A DNA stretch of 64,000 bases, taken from Myxococcus eversor. Its GTDB lineage: Bacteria; Myxococcota; Myxococcia; Myxococcales; Myxococcaceae. The position numbers were made by a program, and so were the translations under genes. Positions 17,103 through 26,177 of this stretch are shown here, in pieces (the stretch's first letter is position 1; every line of letters starts with the position of its first letter). The notes beneath the pieces were generated by a model. The model ran no database searches, was not told where the DNA came from, and worked only from the letters and a program-made list of their open reading frames with translations. The stretch covers positions 1 through 64,000 of the forward strand of contig NZ_JAAIXY010000008.1 of assembly GCF_010894455.1 (NCBI RefSeq), given 5' to 3'.

Positions 17103-18329
17103 ATGTCTTCCGATTACGCCCGTCCGGACGCGGCTCCGGCGGCGCACGCTCCGCGTCTGCACGGCCACCTCCCCGTGCTCGACGGTGTGCGGGGCCTCGC
17201 GGTCCTGCTGGTCGTCTTCTTCCACACCACGCACCTGAGCGACCAGAGCGTCGCGGGGCGCGCCACCTGGTGGCTGGCCGGTGCGGGCTGGACGGGCGTG
17301 GACCTGTTCTTCGTCCTCTCCGGCTTCCTCATCACCGGCATCCTGTGGGAGGCGAAGGGGCAGACGTATTACTTCCGCAACTTCTACGCGCGCCGCGTGC
17401 TGCGCATCTTCCCGCTGTACTACGCGGCGCTGGCCGTCTCGTTCCTCGTGCTGCCGTCGCTGGTGGGGCGGCTGAACCTGGACGAGCGCATCACCACGGA
17501 TGGCGCCGTCTGGTACCTGCTCTACCTCTCCAACTTCTACCAGCTGTGGACAGACACCACGCACCCCATCCTGGGCGTGGTGTGGTCGCTGGCGATTGAA
17601 GAGCAGTTCTACATCGTCTGGCCCTTCCTCATCGCCGCCGTCTCGTACAAGGGCGCCATCCGCCTGTGTCTCGGCACCATCGCCATGGCGGTGGCGGTGC
17701 GGGTGGGCCTCACGCTGTACGGCGCCAGCGAGGAGAGCACGTACGTGGTGACGCTCTGCCGCGTGGACTCGCTCGCGCTGGGCGCGCTGTTGTCCCTGGC
17801 GCTGCGACATCCCGAGGGCAAGGGGATATCCGCCTTCCCGTGGATGCGCTGGGCGCCGTGGCTGGCATTGCCCGTGGTCGCGGCTGTGATTGCGCTGCCG
17901 GTGGGCCCGGCGTTCAAGACGGTGCTGCGCACCGGCGGCTACACGGCGGTGGGCATCCTCTACACGGTGCTGGTGTACCGCGTGGTGGCCGCGAAGCAGG
18001 GCACGCTGCTCCACCGCTTCTTCTCCAACCGCGTGCTCCTGATGTACGGCAAGTACAGCTATGCCATCTATCTGGTGCACTCGCCGCTGGATGCCATCCT
18101 CCGGCGCACCGTGCTGAAGACGCCGCTGAAGCAGGTGGGAGGCTCCGACTTCCCCGTGCAGTTGCTCTTCTACGTGGTGGCCGCGTCGCTCTCGCTGGGC
18201 ATCGCCCTGGTGAGCTGGAACCTCTTCGAGAAGCACTTCCTCAAGCTCAAGGACTACTTCCCGTACAGCGAGCGTCCTGCTCCGACTCCCGCGCCTGCCC
18301 CGAGCAGCTCTCCAGGCGCCGCGAGCTGA
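17103..18329 (+). CDS. Membrane acyltransferase (acyltransferase 3 / OafA family)
   Basis: A 408-residue protein with about ten membrane helices. The family start LPVLDGVRGLAVLLVVFFHTTH contains the catalytic His motif, followed by GVDLFFVLSGFLITG and the FYARRVLRIFPLYY motif. A C-terminal NRVLLMYGKYSYAIYLVHSP closes the fold. Such enzymes O-acylate cell-surface polysaccharides, peptidoglycan or secreted metabolites. The ATG at 17103 is the first in a sensible position; the open frame further upstream overlaps the sigma/anti-sigma genes. Divergent from the sigma gene. Confidence 0.92.
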   Translation: MSSDYARPDAAPAAHAPRLHGHLPVLDGVRGLAVLLVVFFHTTHLSDQSVAGRATWWLAGAGWTGVDLFFVLSGFLITGILWEAKGQTYYFRNFYARRVLRIFPLYYAALAVSFLVLPSLVGRLNLDERITTDGAVWYLLYLSNFYQLWTDTTHPILGVVWSLAIEEQFYIVWPFLIAAVSYKGAIRLCLGTIAMAVAVRVGLTLYGASEESTYVVTLCRVDSLALGALLSLALRHPEGKGISAFPWMRWAPWLALPVVAAVIALPVGPAFKTVLRTGGYTAVGILYTVLVYRVVAAKQGTLLHRFFSNRVLLMYGKYSYAIYLVHSPLDAILRRTVLKTPLKQVGGSDFPVQLLFYVVAASLSLGIALVSWNLFEKHFLKLKDYFPYSERPAPTPAPAPSSSPGAAS

Positions 18330-18340
18330 AGCACAGACAC

Positions 18341-18371
18341 GCGCGCGGGAGGCTTGATGCGTCCCGCGCGC
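18341..18371. terminator. Bidirectional hairpin between convergent genes
   Basis: GCGCGCGGGA (18341-18350) pairs perfectly with TCCCGCGCGC (18362-18371) across an 11-base loop, between the stops of the acyltransferase (18329) and the small gene ending at 18386. No U-tract follows. Confidence 0.6.
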
Positions 18372-18385
18372 CGTCGTGCGCGCCG

Positions 18386-18676
18386 TCAGTCCGGTTGGAT
18401 GAGCGCCTTGGCCACCATCAGGGCCCACGCCTCGGCGGAGTCCAGCTCCGCGCGGGCGCTGCAGTAGCGGTCCATGCTCTCGTCGGAGCCGTCTCGCAGG
18501 AAGATGGCGTCATGCAGCTCGCGCTGCGCACGGCTGAGCCAGAGGCTCGCCTGGAGGCGCAGCTTGGCCGCCGCGTGAGGGTCCTTCAGCGACTGACCAG
18601 GCGTCAGCAGCTCGTGCTCTTCGGGATACAGCACCGTCATCTTGTTGTAACCGGCATGCTCAAGTGTCGTAGTCAT
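18386..18676 (-). CDS. Small hypothetical helical protein
   Basis: A 96-residue protein starting MTTTLEHAGYNKMTVLYPEEHELLTPG. The rest is helical (AAAKLRLQASLWLSRAQRELHDAIFL and SARAELDSAEAWALMVAKAL) and has no membrane segment or signal peptide. It is unrecognised. It lies between the acyltransferase terminator and the alcohol dehydrogenase gene and has its own upstream gap, so it is probably transcribed alone. Confidence 0.6.
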   Translation of the reverse strand: MTTTLEHAGYNKMTVLYPEEHELLTPGQSLKDPHAAAKLRLQASLWLSRAQRELHDAIFLRDGSDESMDRYCSARAELDSAEAWALMVAKALIQPD

Positions 18677-18817
18677 GAATTGAGAATGTGAACCGAGCGC
18701 CGAGCAGGCACCTGTCCGCTCGGGCAGGTGTCTGTCTTGTAGCGAGCACGCGGCGCCCAGGAACCACTCAGAGCGGAAACTTCCGGACGGTGCGATTTCT
18801 GTGCGCCGCGTCAGGCT

Positions 18818-19864
18818 TTACTTCAGGCTCTTCATGTCGATGACAAACCGGTATTTCACGTCACCCTTGAGAAGCCGGGTGTAGGCGTCATTCACCTGCT
18901 GGATGGGAATCACCTCCACGTCGGAGACGACGCCGTGCTGGCCGCAGAAGTCGAGCATGTCCTGCGTCTCCTGGATGCCGCCGATGCTGGAGCCCGAGAA
19001 GCTCCGGCGCTGGCCGATGAGGGAGAAGGGCTGGACGGGAAGCGGCTTCTCCGGGACGCCGACGAGGACGAGGCTGCCGTCGATGCGCAACAGGCGCAGG
19101 TACGCGTTGATGTCGTGGGGCGCGGAGACGGTGTCGAGCACGAAGTCGAGGGTGCCCTCCTGGGCCTTCATCTCCGCCTCGTTCGAGGAGACGACGACTT
19201 CATGGGCGCCCAGGCGCAGCGCGTCCTGCTTCTTCTTGTCCGTGTGGCTGAAGACGATGACGTGCGCGCCGAAGGCCCGCGCGAACTTCACGCCCATGTG
19301 GCCCAGGCCGCCCAGGCCGACGACGCCCACGCGCTGGCCCGCCTTCACGTTCCAGTGCTTCAGCGGTGAGTACGTGGTGATGCCCGCGCACAGGAGCGGC
19401 GCGGCGGCGGCCGGGTCCAGGTTCTCCGGGACGCGCAGGACGTAGGCCTGGTCGACGACGAGCACGTTGGAGTAGCCGCCCTGGGTGGGCTGCTGGCTTT
19501 CGCGCTCTCGCGAGTTGTACGTGTAGGTTGCCCCGCGCTCGCAGTACTGCTCCAGGCCCTGCTTGCAGGCCTTGCAGGCGCGGCAGGTGTCGACCATGCA
19601 GCCGACGCCGACGGAGTCGCCGACCTTGAACTTCGTCACGTTGGCGCCGACGCGCGTGACGCGCCCGATGATTTCGTGGCCGGGGACCATGGGGAAGATG
19701 GAGCCGCCCCACTCGTCGCGGGCCTGGTGGAGGTCGGAGTGGCAGATGCCGCAGTACTGGACGTCGAACTGGACGTCGTCGGGGCCGGGCTCGCGGCGCT
19801 CGAAGTGGAAGGGGGCCAGCGGGGACTTGGCGTCCTGGGCGGCGTAGCCACGTGCGGGAATCAT
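18818..19864 (-). CDS. Zinc-dependent NAD(P) alcohol dehydrogenase (CAD/YahK type)
   Basis: A 348-residue enzyme. The catalytic zinc site is seen in YCGICHSDLHQARDEWG and GHEIIGRV; the structural zinc cysteines in DTCRACKACKQGLEQYC; the coenzyme fold in VGVVGLGGLGHMGVKFARAFGA. The pattern LCAGITTYSPLKHW is typical of the cinnamyl-alcohol-dehydrogenase/YahK branch that reduces aldehydes with NADPH. The ATG at 19864 starts the family's N-terminal strand (IPARGYAAQD). Transcribed divergently from a LysR regulator that probably controls it. Confidence 0.93.
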   Translation of the reverse strand: MIPARGYAAQDAKSPLAPFHFERREPGPDDVQFDVQYCGICHSDLHQARDEWGGSIFPMVPGHEIIGRVTRVGANVTKFKVGDSVGVGCMVDTCRACKACKQGLEQYCERGATYTYNSRERESQQPTQGGYSNVLVVDQAYVLRVPENLDPAAAAPLLCAGITTYSPLKHWNVKAGQRVGVVGLGGLGHMGVKFARAFGAHVIVFSHTDKKKQDALRLGAHEVVVSSNEAEMKAQEGTLDFVLDTVSAPHDINAYLRLLRIDGSLVLVGVPEKPLPVQPFSLIGQRRSFSGSSIGGIQETQDMLDFCGQHGVVSDVEVIPIQQVNDAYTRLLKGDVKYRFVIDMKSLK

Positions 19865-19904
19865 GGGGAGGTCCTTGATGGGGGTGAGCGAACGCGTGGA
19901 ATAT

Positions 19905-19924
19905 GCGAAGGCGCCCCCGTTCGC
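19905..19924. promoter_or_regulatory. Candidate LysR binding site between alcohol dehydrogenase and lysR gene
   Basis: GCGAA (19905-19909) and TTCGC (19920-19924) form an inverted repeat spaced by 10 bases in the divergent intergenic region. Related GCGAACGCG and CGAACGCGG words lie on either side (near 19888 and 19940). The geometry suits a LysR-type dimer half-site pair; no experimental proof. Confidence 0.4.
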
Positions 19925-19967
19925 GAAACAAATGGAATCCGAACGCGGCATGTAGAAAAACTTCGCA

Positions 19968-20951
19968 ATGGCCTTCACCCCGCTCAACGCGCTGAACGCG
20001 TTCCTCGCCGTGGCCCGTCGGCGCAGCTTCGCGGCGGCGGCGGCGGACCTGGGAGTCTCCGCCTCCTCGCTGAGCCAGTCCGTCCGCCAGCTCGAGGCGC
20101 GGCTGGGCGTGCCGCTCCTGACGCGCACCACCCGCAGCGTGGCGCTCACGGAGCCGGGCCGTCGGCTGCTCGAGGGCGCCGGACCGTCGGTGGACCAGGC
20201 GCTGGCGGCGCTGAAGGTGGCGGTGGCCCAGCCAGGCGAGGTGACGGGCCTGGTGAGGCTCACCGTGCCGACGGTGTCCGTGTCGCCCGTCGTCGCGCCC
20301 ATCCTGACGCGCTTCCTGGCCCGCCATCCCCGCGTGGAGGTGGAGCTGCGGGTGGAGGACTCCATGGTGGACATCGTCACCGAGGAGCTGGATGGGGGCA
20401 TCCGCTTCTCCGAGTCCCTGGAGCGCGACATGGTGCAGGTGCGCCTGTCGGAGGGCTTCCGCTTCGTGGTGGTGGGCTCGCCCGCGTACCTGAAGCGCCG
20501 GGGGACGCCGGAGAAGCCGCGGGACTTGCTGGCACATGACTGTCTTTGCATCCGCTCCGGCACCACCGGGGCGCTCTACCAGTGGGAGCTGGAGCGCGGC
20601 TCCCGGAGCTGGCGCGTCCCGGTGCGGGGGCCGCTGGTCACCTCCAGCCACCACGCGCTGATGGAGCTGGCGGAGTCGGGCGTGGGCTTGATGTATGCCT
20701 TCGAGCCGGAGGTCGCCGACCGGGTGAAGCGGGGCGCGCTGCGCATCGTCCTGGAGCCCTATGCGGCCCACGTGGACGGCTTCTACCTCTACTTCCCCAG
20801 CCGCTCCCGCGTGTCCCCCGCGTTCCGCGCCTTCGTGGACGTGGCGCGCGAGGTGGCGGCGGAGCAGCGGGCGCCCGAGGCCCGCACGGAGCCGCGGCCA
20901 GGAGCGTCCCCTGGAGGGCGTCCCACGCGCGGCCGACAGGCCGGTGGGTAG
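19968..20951 (+). CDS. LysR family transcriptional regulator
   Basis: A 327-residue regulator. The winged helix-turn-helix is at residues ~4-62 (LNALNAFLAVARRRSFAAAAADLGVSASSLSQSVRQLEARLG). The effector domain follows (GLVRLTVPTVSVSPVVAPIL) and a disordered Pro/Gly/Arg tail ends the protein. It is divergent from the alcohol dehydrogenase, the usual LysR target arrangement. Its TAG stop ends at 20951 and the convergent regulator's stop begins at 20952, so the two genes abut with no intergenic base. Confidence 0.92.
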   Translation: MAFTPLNALNAFLAVARRRSFAAAAADLGVSASSLSQSVRQLEARLGVPLLTRTTRSVALTEPGRRLLEGAGPSVDQALAALKVAVAQPGEVTGLVRLTVPTVSVSPVVAPILTRFLARHPRVEVELRVEDSMVDIVTEELDGGIRFSESLERDMVQVRLSEGFRFVVVGSPAYLKRRGTPEKPRDLLAHDCLCIRSGTTGALYQWELERGSRSWRVPVRGPLVTSSHHALMELAESGVGLMYAFEPEVADRVKRGALRIVLEPYAAHVDGFYLYFPSRSRVSPAFRAFVDVAREVAAEQRAPEARTEPRPGASPGGRPTRGRQAGG

Positions 20952-23024
20952 TCAGGCGCTGGGGATGCCTCGGGCGCGGGCCCTGACGCGGGCGGCCTCC
21001 TCGAAGGCGCCGGCCTCCTCCAGCGCGGTGGCGGCGCGGAAGTAGAGCAGCGCGGCCTCCATGTGCCGGAAGGCGGAGGCCTCCGCGTTGGCGGCGGCGA
21101 CGAGGTGGGGCGCGGCGCGCTCCGGCTCCTTGCCCTCCAGCCAGTGCTGCGCGACGACGACGGGGGCGGCCTTGCGCTGCTCCAGCGCGCTGGCCAGCCT
21201 GCGATGGAGCAGGGGAATCAACGAGGGGGGAATCGTCTCCCGCACCACCTCGAAGAGCAGGTCATGCGTGAAACGCTCTCCGCGCAGCACGTGCGCGGCC
21301 TCCAGTTCAGAGACGTGCTGGGCGAGCGTCAGCGGCGTCATCTCCAGCACCTCGACGGCCAGCTCCAACTGGAAGGACGTCTTCGCGAGCGCCGCCAGCC
21401 GGGCCACTTGAAGCGCCTGGGGCGACAGCCGCTCCAGCCGCTGCTGAATCAAGTCCCGGCCCCGGCCGGAGGGGTGGACGTGCTCGGGCCACCCCCGCTC
21501 CAGCCCGCCCGACTCCAGCAGGTGACGCAGCGCCTCCATGATGAACAGGGGATTGCCTCCCGTGTAGCGCATCACGTTGTCCGTCAGCCGCTCCGCGCCC
21601 GCCAGCTCCAGGCTCCCCAGGAGCGCGCCCACCGAGTCCGTCTCCAGGGGCTCCAGCTCGATGACGACGGCGAGCCCCGCCTCCACGAGCTGCTGGATGC
21701 AGCCGATGGCCACCGGCGTCAGCTCGCCCTTGCGGAAGGTGTCCACGAAGTGGGGGAAGGCGCCGCCCGGCTGCGTGTCGTGGCGACGCGACAGCATGAG
21801 CAGCGCGAACTCCGCGGTGGCCGCGTCCATGTAGTGCAAGTCATCCGCGACGATGGCGTCCAGCCCCGAGCACAATTGGTAGACAGCCTGACAGTTGGCT
21901 TCCAGGAAGCGGCTGCGGTCCGCCTCGTCCACCATGGGCGGAGGAAGGCCCTCCGGCCCGGCCATGTCCGGCATCAGCCGCGCCAGCTCCCGGCGCACCC
22001 ACGGCTCCAGCCTGGCGTCCGGACGCTGGGCCAGGAGCTGTCGCAAGAGCCGCACGTGAGAGGAATAGGCCACGTGCATCTCCCCGGGCCGCGACTCCAG
22101 GGTGATGTGGCCGCCGCGCGAGGCGGCGAAGTCATGCGCCAGCCGCGTCTTGCCCACCCCGGGCTCGCCGCTGAGGAAGATGGTCAGCCCCGCCTCCCAG
22201 GCCTCCTCCATCCGCGCCCACACCCGCTCGCGCCCCACCAGCACGGGCGGGCGCAGCACGGACAGGGGCAGCTTCGCTGGCTGTACGCGCGCGGCATGCG
22301 CCGTCGTGGGGCCCCGCTCGATTTCCCGCGCCAGCGCCACCGTCTGGGGCAAGGGCTGGGTGTCCAGCTCCTCGCGAAGCAAGCGGCGGCAGCGCTCGAA
22401 GGCGTTGAGCGCGGAGCCCCGGTCTCCGGAGACGTAGTGCAGCCGCATCAGCCGGCGCCACGCCTCTTCCGAGTACGGGTCCATGCCCAGCAGCTTCTCC
22501 GCCAGGACGAGCGCGCCGGACAAATCCCCCGCGCGCTCGCGCGCCTCCGACTCCGCGGACGCGGCGCGTCGTCGCAGCTTGTCCAGCCGCTCGCGCGCGC
22601 TCTCCAGCCACGCGTGGAACTCCGGGCAGTCGTCGAACTCCAGCGAGGACAGCAGCACGCCTTCCTGCTCCAGCACCTGCGAGTGGCGCCCGGCCAGCGC
22701 GTGGGCCTGGAGCTGCGAGGCGTCCACGGTGATTCCCTCCGCCAACGACAGGACATCCCCGCCCTGCACCAGCTCCGCGCCCGTGGACAGACGCAGCCGA
22801 CGCAAGAGCTGTCGCATGTTGTTACGCGCGGTGACTTCGCTGGACTCGGCCCACAAGAGGCCCGCGAGGCGGTACTTCGGATGGGGACCTTCCAATGCCA
22901 ACCATGCCAGCACCGCGGCGGTGCGGCGCTCCAGGGGCACGTGTGCGCCGTCATGCCGCAGGCGCGCCTCGCCGAGCAGCTCCAGGTGAAAGACTTGCGT
23001 CCCTGCCGCGTCGTCGCCTGCCAT
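20952..23024 (-). CDS. BTAD-AAA ATPase transcriptional regulator (SARP/LAL-like)
   Basis: About 690 residues. The N-terminus has an OmpR-like DNA-binding fold (LELLGEARLRHDGAHVPLERRTAAVLAWLAL), then a bacterial transcriptional activation domain (DPYSEEAWRRLMRLHYVSGDRGSALNAFERCRRLLREEL), then an AAA ATPase with Walker A GEPGVGKTRL (Lys292) and Walker B-like AIVADDLHYMD. The C-terminus is helical, TPR-like. ATP-driven regulators of this kind often control secondary metabolism. The ATG at 23024 has GGAGG upstream; a frame open to 23162 is less likely. Divergent from the flavin monooxygenase. Confidence 0.85.
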   Translation of the reverse strand: MAGDDAAGTQVFHLELLGEARLRHDGAHVPLERRTAAVLAWLALEGPHPKYRLAGLLWAESSEVTARNNMRQLLRRLRLSTGAELVQGGDVLSLAEGITVDASQLQAHALAGRHSQVLEQEGVLLSSLEFDDCPEFHAWLESARERLDKLRRRAASAESEARERAGDLSGALVLAEKLLGMDPYSEEAWRRLMRLHYVSGDRGSALNAFERCRRLLREELDTQPLPQTVALAREIERGPTTAHAARVQPAKLPLSVLRPPVLVGRERVWARMEEAWEAGLTIFLSGEPGVGKTRLAHDFAASRGGHITLESRPGEMHVAYSSHVRLLRQLLAQRPDARLEPWVRRELARLMPDMAGPEGLPPPMVDEADRSRFLEANCQAVYQLCSGLDAIVADDLHYMDAATAEFALLMLSRRHDTQPGGAFPHFVDTFRKGELTPVAIGCIQQLVEAGLAVVIELEPLETDSVGALLGSLELAGAERLTDNVMRYTGGNPLFIMEALRHLLESGGLERGWPEHVHPSGRGRDLIQQRLERLSPQALQVARLAALAKTSFQLELAVEVLEMTPLTLAQHVSELEAAHVLRGERFTHDLLFEVVRETIPPSLIPLLHRRLASALEQRKAAPVVVAQHWLEGKEPERAAPHLVAAANAEASAFRHMEAALLYFRAATALEEAGAFEEAARVRARARGIPSA

Positions 23025-23256
23025 GGCCTCCGAGGTTCCAAGAATGAGAGAGAGCGTTTCGCGCAACGTAACACGTCGCACCCGATGCTCCCTCGCGGGT
23101 AGGGATGACCCCAGGCAGGGTCCGAGGTACCGGCCGCTTTCCCTCTCGAATTTCCAGGACACGGCAGCTCGCCGTCACGAACGGACGACGTTGCGAAACC
23201 TTTCGTGCGGTCACACCCTGGTCACACCTCATTCGTTATTGATTGCTCCAGACTGA

Positions 23257-24861
23257 ATGAACCCGGGGGCTCTCATGGTTTGTGACAAGCAGCAGGCCGA
23301 CATGGAGGTTGATGTCATCATCAGCGGCTGCGGTCCTGTGGGAGCCCTGACATGCAATCTGCTGGGCTCCCTGGGAGTGCGGACGCTGGTGTTGGAGCAG
23401 GACCTGGCGCCGCATGGACAGCCGCGCGCCTTCTCCTGCGATGACGAGGCGCTGCGCATCTACCAGGCCACGGGGCTGGGCCCGGAGCTCCAGAAGGACA
23501 TGAGGGAGAACCGCTTCGCCGAGTACGTGGGCGAGACGGGCAAGCGCTTCGCGGAGGTGCACACCGGCACGGCGGACTTCGGCTTCGGCTACTCGCCGCT
23601 GTGGTTCTTCCACCAGCCGCTGGTGGAGGGGGTGCTGCGCGACGGCATGGCGCGCTTCCCCCACGTGAAGCTCCAGGTGGGGGCGGGCGTGGAGGCGCTG
23701 GAGCAGGACGGCACCGGGGTGACGGTGCGCTACCGGCTGTCGCAGACGGGCGAGGTGCGCACGGTGCGCGGGCGCTACCTCCTGGCGTGCGACGGGGCGC
23801 GCAGCGGCGTGCGCAAGGCGCTGGGCATCAAGATGTCGGGGAAGGCCTACGGGGAGCCCTGGCTGGCGGTGTCCGGTCGGGTGGAGGGTGACGCGCCGGA
23901 GCTGTGCCGCTTCGTGTGCGACCCCAATCGCCCCGCCTTCGTCGCGACGGGCGCGGTGGGCCAGTTCCGGTGGGAGTTCATGCTGATGCCGGGCGAGACG
24001 CGCGAGGAGATGGAGCGTCCGGAGACCATCAAGAAGCTCCTGGCGCCCTACATCGACCCCGAGCGCGTCCACGTGGAGCGCGCGCAGGTCTACACGTTCC
24101 ACTGCCTCAACGCGGCGCGCTGGCGCGACGGCAACGTGTTCCTGCTGGGTGACGCGGCGCACACCATGCCGCCCTTCATGGGCCAGGGCCTGGTGTCCGG
24201 CATGCGCGACGCGTCGAACCTCGCGTGGAAGATTCAGCGCGTCGTCCGGGGCCTGGCGCCGGCGTCGCTGCTGGACACCTACGAGGAGGAGCGTCGTCCG
24301 CACGTGGAGGCGGTGCAGAAGCTGTGCGTGCGAGTGGGGCACCTGTTCCTCGCGCGCAACAGCTGGGTGGCCGGCGCGCGCGACATGGTGATGCGCGCGC
24401 TGCAGCGCATCCCCCGGGTGCGCCGCTTCATCCAGGACTTCGAGTTCAAGCAGCCACCGATGCACGAGCGCGGCTACTACCTGGGCGGTGGGCATACCTC
24501 GGAGTCGCCGGAGGGCACGTTCTTCATCCAGCCCAAGGTGCGGTTGCCGACCGGCCAGGAGGTGCTCCTGGACGACGCCATCGGCAATGACTTCGCGGTG
24601 CTGTGCCGGGCCAACGCTCCGGCCGCGCAGGTGGCGGCGGCGCGCGGGCTGGCGGAGGCCCTGGGTGGGCGGCTGCTCGCCGTCCAGTCGACGGGCGTGG
24701 ACGGCGGCGACGTGCCGGCGGTGGAGGATATCACCGGGAAGTTGGGCGACTGGTTCTCGCGGCATGACTCGGATGTGGTGGTGCTGCGGCCGGACCGCTT
24801 CGTTTTCGGCGCGGTGAAGGCGGAGCGGCTGCCGGAGCTGCGTGACGCGCTGGGGGTCTGA
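23257..24861 (+). CDS. FAD-dependent aromatic monooxygenase (MhpA-like)
   Basis: A 534-residue flavoprotein hydroxylase. FAD binding: DVIISGCGPVGALTCNLLG (GxGxxG), the LACDGARSGVRKALG motif, and GDAAHTMPPFMGQG with Asp299. The C-terminal thioredoxin-like domain (FFIQPKVRLPTGQEVLLDDAIGNDFAVL) is typical of the PheA/MhpA/TetX-type hydroxylases. It uses NAD(P)H and O2 to hydroxylate an aromatic or polyketide-type ring. ATG at 23257 is the first start; Met7 and Met16 are alternatives, the latter nearest the FAD motif. The divergent BTAD-AAA gene is a plausible regulator. Confidence 0.9.
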   Translation: MNPGALMVCDKQQADMEVDVIISGCGPVGALTCNLLGSLGVRTLVLEQDLAPHGQPRAFSCDDEALRIYQATGLGPELQKDMRENRFAEYVGETGKRFAEVHTGTADFGFGYSPLWFFHQPLVEGVLRDGMARFPHVKLQVGAGVEALEQDGTGVTVRYRLSQTGEVRTVRGRYLLACDGARSGVRKALGIKMSGKAYGEPWLAVSGRVEGDAPELCRFVCDPNRPAFVATGAVGQFRWEFMLMPGETREEMERPETIKKLLAPYIDPERVHVERAQVYTFHCLNAARWRDGNVFLLGDAAHTMPPFMGQGLVSGMRDASNLAWKIQRVVRGLAPASLLDTYEEERRPHVEAVQKLCVRVGHLFLARNSWVAGARDMVMRALQRIPRVRRFIQDFEFKQPPMHERGYYLGGGHTSESPEGTFFIQPKVRLPTGQEVLLDDAIGNDFAVLCRANAPAAQVAAARGLAEALGGRLLAVQSTGVDGGDVPAVEDITGKLGDWFSRHDSDVVVLRPDRFVFGAVKAERLPELRDALGV

Positions 24862-24871
24862 CGCACCCCTC

Positions 24872-24909
24872 GCCCGAGGGCCTCGTGGATATCCGAGGGG
24901 CGCTCGGGC
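24872..24909 (+). terminator. Hairpin after monooxygenase gene
   Basis: GCCCGAG (24872-24878) with CCTCG (24881-24885) pairs to CGAGG (24894-24898) with CTCGGGC (24903-24909), an interrupted stem beginning 10 bases after the stop codon. No U-tract; a terminator is likely but not certain. Confidence 0.5.
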
Positions 24910-25043
24910 CCCTCGGTCCCCGGGGGCGGGGTGAAGCGTGACGTCTGTCGTTGGCGGGGCGAGGGAGTCCCGGTGCCGGGTGTCATATCGCGGTGAGGGT
25001 GGCTCCACCTTGAGGACCGAGACGTTCTCGAGGGGGGACACCC

Positions 25044-26174
25044 ATGTTGACGCGGCGAAGACGGCACGTTCATTCCATTCATTGCATCCTGCCTCCGTAT
25101 CTCCTGCGCTCCATCGCGGAGAACGGCACGCCGCGGCAGCGCGTGAAGGCCCTGCGCACGGTGGCCACGGACACCACCTTCCGCGCCCTGCGCTTCGCCG
25201 GAGGTCGGGTGGCCGCGTCGTCTTCATCCGTCCGCCGGCTGCCGGCGATGATGGTGGAGTCCCAGCGGCAGCGGAGCATCTACGACTTGAAGGGCGAGGA
25301 GGCCTTCCCCGGGACGCTGGTGCGCTCGGAGGGACAGGGGCCGTGCGGAGACCTCGCGGCCGACGAGGCCTTCGATGGCCTGGGCGCCACGTATGACTTC
25401 TTCTGGGAAGTCCTCGGGCGCAACTCCATCGACGGGGATGGGATGCCCTTGCAGGCGTATGTCCATTACGGGCGGGGCTACGACAACGCCTTCTGGGATG
25501 GGCGCCGCATGGTGTTCGGCGACGGGGATGGGGAGCTGTTCAACCGCTTCACCATCGCCCTGGACGTCATCGCGCACGAGCTGTCCCACGGCGTGACGGA
25601 GGACGAGGGGCCGCTCTGGTACTTCCAGCAGGCGGGCGCGCTGAACGAGTCGATGTCGGATGTCTTCGGCTCACTGGTGAAGCAGCGGCTGCTCGGACAC
25701 ACGGCGGACCAGGCGGACTGGCTCATCGGCGCGGGGCTCCTGGCGGACGGAGTCGAGGGCCAGGCGCTGCGCTCGATGAAGGAGCCTGGGACGGCCTTCG
25801 ACGACGACGTGCTGGGCAAGGACCCGCAGCCCGGCCACATGCGCGACTACGTCACCACGTGGGAGGACAACGGAGGGGTGCACATCAACTCCGGCATCCC
25901 CAACCGCGCCTTCTACGGGGCGGCGACGCGACTGGGAGGCAACGCGTGGGAGCGCGCGGGCCGCATCTGGTACGAGGCCGTGAGGGACCCGCGCATCACG
26001 CCGGACACCCACTTCTCCGACTTCGCGCGCATCACCGTCATGTCCGCCACCCGGCTGTACGGCACCGGCGAGGAGGTGGCGGCCGTGAAGGAGGCCTGGG
26101 AAGAGGTGGGCATCCGCGTCTCGCGAGACAGGGTGTCCGTGCCGCAGTGGGGCAGCGTCCAGCCGGGAGCTTGA
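25044..26174 (+). CDS. Protealysin-like M4 metalloprotease
   Basis: A 376-residue thermolysin-family protease without a signal peptide. The short N-terminal propeptide has the protealysin-type motif CILPPYLLRSIAENG. The zinc site is HELSH (His178, Glu179, His182) with third ligand Glu202 in GALNESMSDVFG; His280 in GGVHINSG matches the transition-state histidine. The ATG at 25044 follows a GAGGGGGG ribosome site. Protealysin-like enzymes are made without classical signals and act inside cells or after export, and their genes are commonly followed by an inhibitor gene; here that gene begins 3 bases after the stop. Confidence 0.93.
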   Translation: MLTRRRRHVHSIHCILPPYLLRSIAENGTPRQRVKALRTVATDTTFRALRFAGGRVAASSSSVRRLPAMMVESQRQRSIYDLKGEEAFPGTLVRSEGQGPCGDLAADEAFDGLGATYDFFWEVLGRNSIDGDGMPLQAYVHYGRGYDNAFWDGRRMVFGDGDGELFNRFTIALDVIAHELSHGVTEDEGPLWYFQQAGALNESMSDVFGSLVKQRLLGHTADQADWLIGAGLLADGVEGQALRSMKEPGTAFDDDVLGKDPQPGHMRDYVTTWEDNGGVHINSGIPNRAFYGAATRLGGNAWERAGRIWYEAVRDPRITPDTHFSDFARITVMSATRLYGTGEEVAAVKEAWEEVGIRVSRDRVSVPQWGSVQPGA

Positions 26175-26177
26175 GCC

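Noticed and set aside
20951..20952. Stop codons of two convergent genes directly adjacent as a special signal
   Set aside because: Zero spacing between convergent genes is notable but common enough in compact genomes; no further structure supports a function.
23236..25227. A 663-codon minus-strand frame opposite the monooxygenase
   Set aside because: Shadow frame; His/Arg-rich with no motif, while the plus strand has all FAD motifs.
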